Assembly: GCA_964489835.1 (NCBI GenBank)
Contig: CAZBBC010000027.1
Span: 1-38,549, forward strand
DNA from: CAZBBC01 sp964489835
Lineage (GTDB): Bacteria; Calditrichota; Calditrichia; JAJRVZ01
DNA: 38,549 bases
Direction of reading: 5' to 3'
The position numbers and the translations under genes are program-made. The first letter of the stretch is position 1. Each line of letters starts with the position of its first letter. Under the pieces are notes generated by a model. That model was given only the letters and a program-made list of their open reading frames with translations. It was not told where the DNA came from and searched no databases. Positions 8,595-15,551 of this stretch are shown in pieces.

Positions 8595-9800
8595 ATGCAA
8601 AAATATGATTATATATCGCTGATTTTGATCATTGTCCTAACCATGATCGGGTGTATTGCCATTTTCAGTGCAACAACATCATCAGATATTGAAGAAAATG
8701 GCTATTTAACCAGGCAATTGATGTGGTGTGTAGTGGGTATCCTTGTCATGGTAGGGATTAGTCTGACTTCAATTAAATTGATCAATCGTCTGACATACTG
8801 GTTCTATGGATTCTCAGTTATATTACTGCTGTTGGTCCTGTTTATCGGTAAAGTGGGGCAGGGGGCAGAAAGATGGCTGGTTGTTGGTCCCGTCCATATC
8901 CAACCTTCTGAATTAGCCAAATTGGCCACCATTCTTGCTGTGAGTAAATTCTTATCGGATAAGTATGCCGACGTGAATAAGATATATTATTTTGCTATTT
9001 CCGTTGGATTAATCCTGCTTCCATTTCTGCTTATTGCCCGTCAGCCGGATCTTGGAACTGCACTGGTTTTTCTTGCTTTGATCATTCCCTTACTCTACTG
9101 GGCCGGATTAAACTGGTTTTATCTATTTATCATACTTACGCCCATTCTAACCATGGTATTGTCCTTTAATTTTATAGCTTTTATGATTTTGATGCTTTCT
9201 GTTGTAATTGTTCTGGTTTTATCGGGAAGAAAAATTATAATTTTAACGGCGGTTTTCATTTTAAATATTGCGGTAGGTATCGCCACACCTTATATGTGGG
9301 GTCAATTAAGGCCCTATCAGCAGCAACGAATACTGACTTTTGTGAATCCGGAAAAAGATCCGAAAGGGGCCGGTTACCAGATTATTCAATCTCAGGTAGC
9401 CATCGGATCAGGAGGAATTTGGGGGAAAGGCTATCTCAGGGGATCTCAGACCCATCTCAGATTTTTACCGGCACAGCATACGGATTTTATCTTCTCTGTT
9501 ATTGGGGAAGAATTTGGATTTATAGGTGCCATATCAATTTTGCTGATCTTTTTACTTCTCATTTTACGTTTTATTCATATGGCTGCTGTTATCAGGGGAC
9601 CCTTTGAGGGTTTGGTAATTATCGGGGTGGTCACCGTCATCTTCTTTCATACGATAATAAATATTGGAATGACCATTGGAATGGCGCCGGTTACCGGTCT
9701 TCCTTTGCCGTTTTTAAGTTATGGTGGATCCTCACTGGTTGCCAATATGCTGATGGTTGGTGTTGTACTCAATATTTCGAGAAATAAATATATACATTAA
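8595..9800 (+). CDS. rodA: RodA, SEDS-family peptidoglycan glycosyltransferase
   Basis: Polymerises glycan strands from lipid II in the inner membrane together with PBP2. The 401-aa protein has about ten hydrophobic segments, the GAERWLVVGPVHIQPSELAK signature, RQPDLGTAL, and the large extracytoplasmic loop motif LPAQHTDFIFSVIGEE, whose aspartate (Asp297) corresponds to the essential SEDS catalytic residue. It ends with LPLPFLSYGGSSL. RodA rather than FtsW is indicated by the position directly after mrdA. No intrinsic terminator follows; the next 330 bp hold repeats and then the promoter of the lipoprotein gene. Confidence 0.96.
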   Translation: MQKYDYISLILIIVLTMIGCIAIFSATTSSDIEENGYLTRQLMWCVVGILVMVGISLTSIKLINRLTYWFYGFSVILLLLVLFIGKVGQGAERWLVVGPVHIQPSELAKLATILAVSKFLSDKYADVNKIYYFAISVGLILLPFLLIARQPDLGTALVFLALIIPLLYWAGLNWFYLFIILTPILTMVLSFNFIAFMILMLSVVIVLVLSGRKIIILTAVFILNIAVGIATPYMWGQLRPYQQQRILTFVNPEKDPKGAGYQIIQSQVAIGSGGIWGKGYLRGSQTHLRFLPAQHTDFIFSVIGEEFGFIGAISILLIFLLLILRFIHMAAVIRGPFEGLVIIGVVTVIFFHTIINIGMTIGMAPVTGLPLPFLSYGGSSLVANMLMVGVVLNISRNKYIH

Positions 9801-9814
9801 TAAGAAAATTTTAA

Positions 9815-10014
9815 CCACGAAGACAGCGAAGGGCACGAAGATAGATTCGGAATTAGGAACTTGGAACTGATAATTGGTAATAAGTTAAGGCATGGAAGGT
9901 TTAGTTCTGAGAAGTTGGGAGGATACTGAAATATTTTATGATTAACATTGGACATTGGACATTGGTTATTGGGATTTGATTTGACATTTGGCATTGGGCA
10001 TTGGGAATTTCGGG
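9815..10014. repeat. Heptad repeats (CACGAAG half-arm, GGAACTT, ATTGGAC types)
   Basis: After rodA come a CCACGAAGACAGCGAAG arm (9815-9840), a GGAACTTGGAACTGAT tract (about 9855-9871) and then a run of degenerate 7-bp units of the type CATTGGA / CATTTGG from 9945 to 10012. The last block matches the reverse complement of 11057-11108 at 44 of 50 positions counted by eye. The two copies flank the lipoprotein gene and the tRNA in opposite orientation. Confidence 0.75.
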
Positions 10015-10071
10015 TCATCCTGAAAGGATCTTTTTCTTGATCAGTAGATTATACGTAAACTCAGAAATTAC

Positions 10072-10100
10072 TTGACTTAAAGTGCGTTCATCTCTAAATT
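10072..10100 (+). promoter_or_regulatory. Promoter of the CpoB-like lipoprotein gene
   Basis: TTGACT at 10072-10077 and TAAATT at 10095-10100 are separated by exactly 17 bp, a near-consensus housekeeping promoter. It lies 34 bp ahead of the ATG, with GGAGG at 10125-10129. The same two hexamers with the same spacing occur before rplM at 16990-17018. The downstream tRNA may be carried on the same transcript. Confidence 0.65.
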
Positions 10101-10133
10101 TTTTAATAATTTTCTCCTCAATTCGGAGGTATT

Positions 10134-10952
10134 ATGTTAAGACTTTTATTTATTGCTCTTCTAAGCATGTATTTTGTTGTTTCCTGTGCAACCAGTAAAA
10201 ATGAAGGTGATACTGATGCGGCAACAAGCGAAGAAGATGCCCGACAGAAAGAACTGGATGAAATAGAGGCATTGCTGGGTGTAGAGCGACCGGCCGAGGA
10301 TAAAGCAGCTAAGAAAAAGAAAGCCAAGGAAGAAGACACGCTGGGGCTGCTTAGTTCTGAAGATGTACCGGTAAAAGCACAACAGCCTGCTCAGAAAAAG
10401 ACGCCAGAGCCTGCGCCTCAAAAGGATGTCGATCAGTTAAAATCACAACTGGTGCAGAAGGATGTTCAAATTGAGGATTTGAAGCGTCAGGTCAAGAATC
10501 AAAATATACAGATCAGTCAGCTGGAATCACAACAATCATCTGCTGCCCCGGTCTATTCCAGATCTGTGGGTGATGTCCCTCCTGCCGAGTATTCTCAGCG
10601 CTATCAGGAAGGGTACGAATTGTTCCATAGCCGCAACTATCGGTCGGCGATTGAAGTGTACGAAAGCCTTATTTCTTCGGATGGTAATAACAGTCTCTCC
10701 GATAATGCCCAATACTGGATAGGTGAGTCTCACTATGCGATGGGTCAGTATAAAAAAGCGATCATAGATTTTGAAAAGGTTTTTACGTTCCCCCGATCGA
10801 ACAAAAATCCCGATGCCCAGTTTAAGCTCGGTTTATGCTATTTACGTCTGGGAGATAAGGAGAAAGCGCGGGAAGAATTTCAGCGCCTGCTGGATGTCTA
10901 CCCGAACAGTGAGTATGCCAGCCGGGCCCAAAAGCATATAGAGGAATTATAG
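10134..10952 (+). CDS. TPR lipoprotein, CpoB/YbgF-like (Tol-Pal associated)
   Basis: The 272-aa protein begins with a lipoprotein signal (LLSMYFVVSC, lipidated Cys18), followed by a charged low-complexity stretch, an Ala/Lys/Pro-rich linker and a coiled coil (about 100-135, DVDQLKSQLVQKDVQIEDLK). The C-terminal 115 residues carry TPR-like repeats (YQEGYELFHSRNYRSAIEVY, QYWIGESHYAMGQYKKAI, FKLGLCYLRLGDKEKAREEF). Coiled coil plus three TPRs is the architecture of CpoB/YbgF, which coordinates outer-membrane constriction with cell-wall synthesis. Here tolB and pal are not in view and the lipid anchor is an addition, so the role is inferred. It could also be a BamD-like TPR lipoprotein, but the coiled coil argues against that. 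Confidence 0.75.
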   Translation: MLRLLFIALLSMYFVVSCATSKNEGDTDAATSEEDARQKELDEIEALLGVERPAEDKAAKKKKAKEEDTLGLLSSEDVPVKAQQPAQKKTPEPAPQKDVDQLKSQLVQKDVQIEDLKRQVKNQNIQISQLESQQSSAAPVYSRSVGDVPPAEYSQRYQEGYELFHSRNYRSAIEVYESLISSDGNNSLSDNAQYWIGESHYAMGQYKKAIIDFEKVFTFPRSNKNPDAQFKLGLCYLRLGDKEKAREEFQRLLDVYPNSEYASRAQKHIEEL

Positions 10953-10956
10953 AGAC

Positions 10957-11030
10957 GGGACAGTAGCTCAGCCGGTTAGAGCGCTACGCTCACATCGTAG
11001 AGGTCAGGGGTTCAACTCCCTTCTGTCCCA
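10957..11030 (+). tRNA. tRNA-Val (anticodon CAC)
   Basis: A 74-nt cloverleaf: acceptor GGGACAG/CTGTCCC (7 perfect pairs), D-arm GCTC/GAGC, anticodon stem CTACG/CGTAG with loop CTCACAT giving anticodon CAC, and T-arm AGGGG/CCCTT with loop TTCAACT. The discriminator is A. CCA is not encoded (CTA follows). It starts only 4 bp after the stop of the lipoprotein gene, so it is probably processed from that transcript. Confidence 0.93.
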
Positions 11031-11045
11031 CTATAATTTTGGCAT

Positions 11046-11190
11046 TATCCCACTAAATCCCAATGTCCAATGTCAAATGCCAAATCAAATCCCAAGCCCC
11101 AATGTCCATTCTCCTCCCAAGTCTTTATTTATGGAATACACAATCATTTGTCATTGGGATTTTTTTTGATCGGGCCTTGGGATTTAATAA
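11046..11190. repeat. Inverted copy of the ATTGGAC-type heptad block
   Basis: CCAATGTCCAATGTC, AATGCCAAATC and CCCAAGCCCCAATGTCC are reverse-orientation heptads matching 9945-10012. A second partly complementary tract (CATTTGTCATTGGG at about 11146-11159, CCTTGGGATTT at 11175-11185) follows. No gene lies between the tRNA and the ompA-type gene. Confidence 0.75.
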
Positions 11191-11196
11191 AATAAA

Positions 11197-11224
11197 ACAG
11201 CCAGGGATTTGAATCCCTGGCTGT
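11197..11224 (-). terminator. Rho-independent terminator of the OmpA-family gene
   Basis: A perfect 13-bp stem, ACAGCCAGGGATT/AATCCCTGGCTGT with a 2-base centre. It is followed on the reverse strand by a T-rich run (TTTTATTTTATT). It lies 83 bp downstream of the gene's stop codon at 11308. Confidence 0.85.
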
Positions 11225-11307
11225 ATGTGGATTTTTATTTTACACGTCGTGTGAAAAGAGATGGCCAGATTGCACAACACGTTTGACAATATTTTCGGAT
11301 ACACGGT

Positions 11308-12536
11308 TTATTGAATCCTGAAGAATTCAATCCGTCGGTTCTTGGCCCGTCCATCGCGGGTGTCATTGGGGGCGATAGGATCTTCCGGTCCGAATCCCTT
11401 GGTCTGAACTCGGAAGGNNNNNNNNNNNNNNNNNNNNNNNNNNNNNNNNNNNNNNNNNNNNNNNNNNNNNNNNNNNNNNNNNNNNNNNNNNNNNNNNNNN
11501 NNNNNNNNNNNNNNNNNTCCGGACAACCATCCGTGTCCTCATAATCGTTGAAGGTTTCTGCTTCATCAGGACATTTATCTTTGTCATCAGGAATACCATC
11601 CTCATCGTTATCTAAGTCGGGAATGCCATCCTCATCCTGAAAACCGTCCATATCCTCGGCCTCATTTGGGGCCCCATCATCGACGTCGGGTATGCCATCA
11701 GCGTCGTTATCCAGATCGGGAACGCCATCACTGTCCTCAAAACCATCCTTATCTTCCGCTTCCAGCGGTGCTTTATCCATCAGGTCGGGAATGCCGTCTT
11801 CATCATTATCCAGATCAGGGGCGCCGTCCCGGTCCATAAAACCGTCAAAATCTTCGGCATGTAAAGGATCAGCATCCATTTTATCGGGAATGCCGTCCCC
11901 GTCTGTGTCCTTCGGTTCTCCCAGATAAAATGACAGACCTAATACAGCCGTAATATAGGCATCTTTCCAATCACCTCTTTCCGTATCATCAATATAATCG
12001 CTGATGGCCTGATGGTATAATCCTTCCAGATCAAGTGATACATTATCTGATAAAAACACCGAGAATCCGGCACCGACCGGAACAGCAAATTGAATATTAT
12101 CATAGACACCGGCGGCATTATTCGGCAGTTTTACATCTTTACTCCTTGTCGTGGGATCGATGTGCATGACTTCAAAGCCACCGGTCAGATAGGGATTCAG
12201 GTCACTGGAGGGAAATAGTTTAAATTTAATCATCGGAGCAAAATTATAGAGCATGGTCTTAAAGTATGCACAATTAGGAGCGCACCAGGCATATTTATCC
12301 TTTTCGTCGGCCCGCAGAAATCCTGCGCCGGCATTAAAACCAAGACTGAAATAATCGGATATCCACCAGAACATGGCCAAATTGGTATATCCGTTGATCT
12401 GGTTATCATCAAGGTCGCCCCAATAAGCATTCACGCCACCCTTGATGCCTAATTCTATTTTACCTTCCGTGTCATCGGCCATCAACGAATGAGAGACAAA
12501 GATAAGAAAGATCATCATAAGGTAGATTTTTTTCAT
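11308..12536 (-). CDS. OmpA-family outer-membrane protein with thrombospondin type 3 repeats (interrupted by scaffold gap)
   Basis: Probable outer-membrane and peptidoglycan-linking protein. A signal peptide (about residues 1-20, ending SLMA) is followed by a beta-barrel-like domain of some 185 residues with alternating aromatic segments. Next come acidic calcium-binding TSP3 repeats (DTDGDGIPDKMD, DLDNDEDGIPDLMD, DLDNDADGIPDVDD, DLDNDEDGIPDDKD), and then the gap. Beyond the gap the sequence gives the classic end of an OmpA domain, NDTRDGRAKNRRIEF, stopping at 11308. That tail is in a different frame from the part before the gap; since the 100 N are arbitrary, this is no evidence of a frameshift. 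Only 35 residues of the OmpA domain (usually about 110) remain, so well over 100 bp must be missing. GAGGAGG lies just ahead of ATG 12536. TAGCTTTG at 12575-12568 may be a Bacteroidetes-style -7 element, weakly supported. Confidence 0.85.
11418..11517. other. Scaffold gap (100 N) inside the OmpA-family gene
   Basis: A placeholder of exactly 100 N between the TSP3 repeats and the OmpA-domain tail. The missing front of the OmpA domain (about 75 residues) implies a true gap of at least some 225 bp. Confidence 0.95.
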
Positions 12537-12801
12537 AATACCTCCTCTAATTTATTTTTACCATGGTCAAAGCTAACTTATCTATAAGTTACTAAATTTT
12601 CTGAAATATTTGTTGTTTACAGGGTAAAAAATCTTGAGGACGGATTTTTACTAGTGATTATTGTTAAAATCGATCATCTGACGAGATACTGTATCTGAAA
12701 TCCCCAAGCCTTTTATACAACCTGAATGTTATCAATCCTGATCTTTTTCAGCCCAGCCCATGGCCGTAAATAAAATAAATAAATACTGACCTATAAATAT
12801 T

Positions 12802-12977
12802 TCATGCAGAGCCGCAAAGACGCAGAAACTACTAAAAAATAAATAATACAAAAATGAAATCATAGAGTCTGCGAACCCTATCCATAAACGGAAGTTGAAT
12901 ATATTTTGTATTTTTTCTTTTATATTTTGTCTTGTTTCCTTAGCGACTTTGCAACTCTGCGAGAGATTATAAGAATA
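12802..12977. repeat. MITE-like element, copy A
   Basis: An element of about 170 bp. It begins GCAGAGCCGCAAAGACGCAG (12806) and ends TTTGCAACTCTGCGAGAGA; the ends are inverted complements. Its interior has AT-rich heptads and the marker CCATAAACGGAAGTTGAA. The reverse complement of 26143-26335 matches it at roughly nine positions in ten. The rest of 12537-13013 (upstream region of the OmpA gene and the sequence beyond) is AT-rich, and I see no gene there. Confidence 0.85.
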
Positions 12978-13013
12978 AGTCAGGTTAATATTAAATCACA
13001 GAAGACAGGGAGG

Positions 13014-13403
13014 TCACAAAGAACTAAAATGATCGGGATATCTTCTGGCAAAAACTTCCGGATCTCCGTTCACCAAAGCCTTCTCATATTCAGGATTTAC
13101 CATCTGTAGTCTTCTCCGCTCGGCAATTCCATCCTCAACCGACCATTCTTTGGAGGTTATTATATCCTTCAGGTCTTGTAACCCTTTGACCAAATCTTTA
13201 AATATTTGATTTGAATCCTGTTTTATCCAATCATCGTGTAAATTATCCAGTACGGTAACAATTATCTGTCTGTCTACAGGATTGAATGTTTTTGCTGCGG
13301 CGAGTGCCGCTACCAATCCGGCTTCATCTTTTAGAAGCAGCCAGGCTTGAACGGCACGTTCGAAATATAGTTCTAATCTTTCTTCAAAACTTCTGTTATC
13401 CAT
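13014..13403 (-). CDS. Hypothetical protein, 129 aa, unrecognised
   Basis: I do not recognise this family. The protein is soluble and strongly helical, with an acidic start (FEERLELYFERAVQAW), an Ala/Leu-rich stretch (LLLKDEAGLVAALAAAKTF), HDDWIKQDSNQIFKDLVKGL, and a C-terminus with NPEYEKALVNGDPEVFARRYPDHF. There are no cysteines, signal peptide or membrane segment. I chose ATG 13403 because GAGAGGT lies about 8 bases upstream; longer in-frame extension to 13529 would add a Phe/Leu-rich stretch with no ribosome-binding site. It stands alone between two MITE-like elements, so it could be a small cargo-like gene, but nothing in the sequence gives it a function. Confidence 0.6.
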   Translation of the reverse strand: MDNRSFEERLELYFERAVQAWLLLKDEAGLVAALAAAKTFNPVDRQIIVTVLDNLHDDWIKQDSNQIFKDLVKGLQDLKDIITSKEWSVEDGIAERRRLQMVNPEYEKALVNGDPEVFARRYPDHFSSL

Positions 13404-13661
13404 TAAATAGACCTCTCGGTTGATGTTTGAGCTTCTATCAATCTTTAAACCCCAAGATTCATTTTCAAAGGGAACACAATCGGAGAAAAATCTCAAATAT
13501 AAAAATATTAAATGGCTGTTTATCTCCAATTTCGACCAATTTATGAATATTTTTAGCTAGATTATAAAATTTTTATCGGTAAATTGCCATAATAATTGGA
13601 TTTAAATAACATAAATAATTCTAAGTACATATTTTTTGTTAAAATAACAAAGTTTTTTGGG

Positions 13662-13690
13662 TTGTTCATACAATATTTTATTCGTATATT
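13662..13690 (+). promoter_or_regulatory. Promoter of the pyrRBC operon
   Basis: TTGTTC (13662-13667), a 17-bp spacer, then TATATT (13685-13690). The -10 region also reads TATATTTG, which fits the TAnnTTTG element of Bacteroidetes-type promoters. It lies about 25 bp ahead of the PyrR-binding hairpin, so the attenuator would form the start of the transcript. Confidence 0.55.
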
Positions 13691-13706
13691 TGCCGGCAAC
13701 AATAAT

Positions 13707-13816
13707 CCTTTAATTCTGCTCTGAGAGGCAGATAAGGCATCATCAATGATCGTGAAAATTATCAGAAAAATAGATGATAAAGCCAATGGGTCTGATTACC
13801 CATTGGCTTTTTTTTT
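13707..13816 (+). promoter_or_regulatory. PyrR-dependent transcription attenuator (pyr leader)
   Basis: The RNA hairpin TCTGCT-CTGAGA-GGCAGA (13715-13732) has a hexaloop that fits the CNGNGA consensus of the PyrR-binding loop. It is followed by TAAGG, with CCTT (13707-13710) able to pair with AAGG (13734-13737). A possible antiterminator pairs GGC-ATCATC (13736-13744) with GATGAT-AAA-GCC (13773-13784), which would break the terminator stem at 13782-13807. With UMP, PyrR would hold the first hairpin, free the GCC arm and allow termination. Its place ahead of pyrR-pyrB-pyrC fits this regulation as known in Firmicutes. The pairing scheme is my inference. Confidence 0.85.
13782..13816 (+). terminator. 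Intrinsic terminator of the pyr leader
   Basis: A perfect 10-bp stem, GCCAATGGGT/ACCCATTGGC, with loop CTGATT, followed by nine T residues (13808-13816). It is the regulated terminator of the pyr attenuator, 242 bp ahead of pyrR. Confidence 0.93.
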
Positions 13817-13858
13817 GAGTAATTGTAGAAAACGTAAATCCAATTAATATAGTCTAAT

Positions 13859-14016
13859 TTATTCACCACGAAGAGCACGAAGAACGCGAAGGTCCAATAA
13901 TTACAATTATTTAGAGTTAAATTTAAAGGAAATTCTGCTAAATTTTTGATATAATATTTGTTTACCATAAATAAATATATCTTCGTGTGCTCTGTGCGCT
14001 TCGTGGTTTATGAATG
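13859..14016. repeat. MITE-like element (CACGAAG type) in the pyr leader
   Basis: The left arm CCACGAAGAGCACGAAG-AACGCGAAG (from 13866) and the right arm CTTCGTGTGCTCTG-TGCGCTTCGTGG (to 14007) are imperfect inverted complements around an AT-rich centre of about 90 bp. It lies after the attenuator terminator and ends about 45 bp before the pyrR ATG. In the pyr mRNA the arms could form a long hairpin. Confidence 0.7.
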
Positions 14017-14058
14017 GATATTATTTCTGACTGTTGTGATTAAATATGGAGTTGAGAT

Positions 14059-14622
14059 ATGGAATTCAGAGTAAAAGCGAAACTGGTAACGCCGGAAGAC
14101 ATGCGCCGGATCATTACCCGCCTGGCGCACGAGATTATTGAAAAGAACCGGGGCGTTGAAAAATTAGCCATTATCGGCATTCATACCCGAGGCGCTTTTC
14201 TGGCAGAAAGAATTGCCCGAAAAATTGCCGATATTGAAAACCGGGAGGTTCCCACCGGGTTTTTGGATGCCACCTTGTACCGGGATGATTTTCGTACGCG
14301 CTTAAAACAACCCGAGATTCAGGTGACCAATATATCGTTCACGATGGATGAAAAAAATATTATCCTTGTCGATGATGTTTTATTCACCGGACGCACGGTA
14401 CGGGCGGCACTGGATGCCCTGATGGATTTCGGTCGTCCGGCGCGAATTGATCTCGCTGTTCTGGTTGATCGCGGGCACCGGGAATTACCGATCAGGGCCG
14501 ATTTTGTCGGGAAAAATATTCCCACATCCGTAGGCGAAGAAGTCCGTGTGAAACTCATGGAGGTTGATGACGAGGATTGTGTGAATCTGGTTGAACAAGT
14601 TGTAGGAGGCAAAAATAAATGA
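14059..14622 (+). CDS. pyrR: Bifunctional pyr operon regulator / uracil phosphoribosyltransferase
   Basis: PyrR binds pyr leader RNA in response to UMP and also has uracil phosphoribosyltransferase activity. The 187-aa length is normal (about 180). It has the PRPP-binding motif IILVDDVLFTGRTVRAAL, the early IIGIHTRGAFLAERIA, and LDATLYRDDF, LVDRGHRELPIRADFVGKN and VGEEVRVKL, all characteristic. The start is ATG 14059 with GGAG about 11 bases upstream. Its stop overlaps the pyrB start (ATGA). The matching RNA target is visible at 13715-13732, so sensor and site lie together. Confidence 0.95.
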   Translation: MEFRVKAKLVTPEDMRRIITRLAHEIIEKNRGVEKLAIIGIHTRGAFLAERIARKIADIENREVPTGFLDATLYRDDFRTRLKQPEIQVTNISFTMDEKNIILVDDVLFTGRTVRAALDALMDFGRPARIDLAVLVDRGHRELPIRADFVGKNIPTSVGEEVRVKLMEVDDEDCVNLVEQVVGGKNK

Positions 14623-15551
14623 CATTCAAAAAAGGGCATCTATTGGGGTTGGAATACATTGAGAGGGAGGATATTGAACTAATACTGAACACTGCCCGAT
14701 CTTTCAGGGAAATCCTTGAAAGACCGATAAAAAAAGTACCCACACTGCAAGGGAAAACGGTAGTCAATCTGTTCTTCGAAGATTCCACACGGACGCGTAT
14801 TTCCTTTGAGTTGGCGGAAAAGCGCCTTTCGGCCGATTCAGTCAATTTTTCCTCGTCGATAAGTAGTGTAAAAAAAGGAGAAACCCTTTTAGACACCGCA
14901 AAAAATATTGCGGCCATGAAAATTGATATGGTTGTCATTCGGCATCAGTCACCCGGTGCGCCGAATTTTCTGGCCGAAAACCTTGATGCCAATATTATCA
15001 ATGCCGGGGATGGTGCCCATGAACACCCGACCCAGGCCTTACTGGATATGATGACAATACTGGAAAAGTATGATTCACTGGAAGGACTAAAAGTAGCTAT
15101 TATTGGGGATATTTCCCATAGCAGGGTAGCAATATCAAATATACATGGATTATTAAAAATGGGAGCGAAGGTCATCCTGTGCGGTCCGGCAACGTTGATA
15201 CCCCGGGAGATTGAGAAACTGGGGGTCGAAGTTTCCTACCATGTAGATGATGTTTTACGCGAGGTTGATGTTATCAATGTGTTACGTATCCAACTGGAAC
15301 GTCAGGACAGCGGTTTATTTCCGAGTTTACGAGAATATCATAATTATTTTGGTATTACCCGGGCCAGGTTGGAAAACCTCCCACGACCGATCACCATTAT
15401 GCATCCCGGACCCATAAACCGCGGTGTGGAGATTTCTTCCGATGTTGCTGACAGTGAACATTCACTTATTTTAAATCAGGTAACCAATGGTGTCGCGATA
15501 CGAATGGCTGTACTTTATTTATTAGCCGGAGGTGAAAATGTTAGCGTTTAA
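14619..15551 (+). CDS. pyrB: Aspartate carbamoyltransferase, catalytic subunit
   Basis: Joins carbamoyl phosphate and aspartate, the first committed step of pyrimidine synthesis. The 310-aa length is typical. The carbamoyl-phosphate motif FFEDSTRTRISFE, then HPTQALLDMMT, the INVLRIQ segment and HPGPINRGVEI are all intact. The start overlaps the pyrR stop by 4 bases, and the pyrB end overlaps the pyrC start by 14 bases, so the three are translationally coupled. No regulatory subunit (pyrI) is seen; regulation is probably by PyrR attenuation alone. Confidence 0.96.
   Translation: MTFKKGHLLGLEYIEREDIELILNTARSFREILERPIKKVPTLQGKTVVNLFFEDSTRTRISFELAEKRLSADSVNFSSSISSVKKGETLLDTAKNIAAMKIDMVVIRHQSPGAPNFLAENLDANIINAGDGAHEHPTQALLDMMTILEKYDSLEGLKVAIIGDISHSRVAISNIHGLLKMGAKVILCGPATLIPREIEKLGVEVSYHVDDVLREVDVINVLRIQLERQDSGLFPSLREYHNYFGITRARLENLPRPITIMHPGPINRGVEISSDVADSEHSLILNQVTNGVAIRMAVLYLLAGGENVSV

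Noticed and set aside
11235..11417. C-terminal extension of the OmpA-family protein to 11235
   Set aside because: It arises only by reading through the 100-N placeholder in an arbitrary frame; the neighbouring frame gives the true OmpA ending at 11308.
11692..11928. Forward-strand frame of 78 aa rich in Ser/Pro opposite the TSP3 repeats
   Set aside because: It is the antisense shadow of the Asp-rich repeats.
13404..13529. N-terminal extension of the 129-aa hypothetical protein
   Set aside because: No ribosome-binding site at the distal start, and the composition differs from the rest; GAGAGGT supports ATG 13403.
15532..15537. GTG start for pyrC
   Set aside because: It lies inside the GGAGGTG ribosome-binding site that serves ATG 15538.
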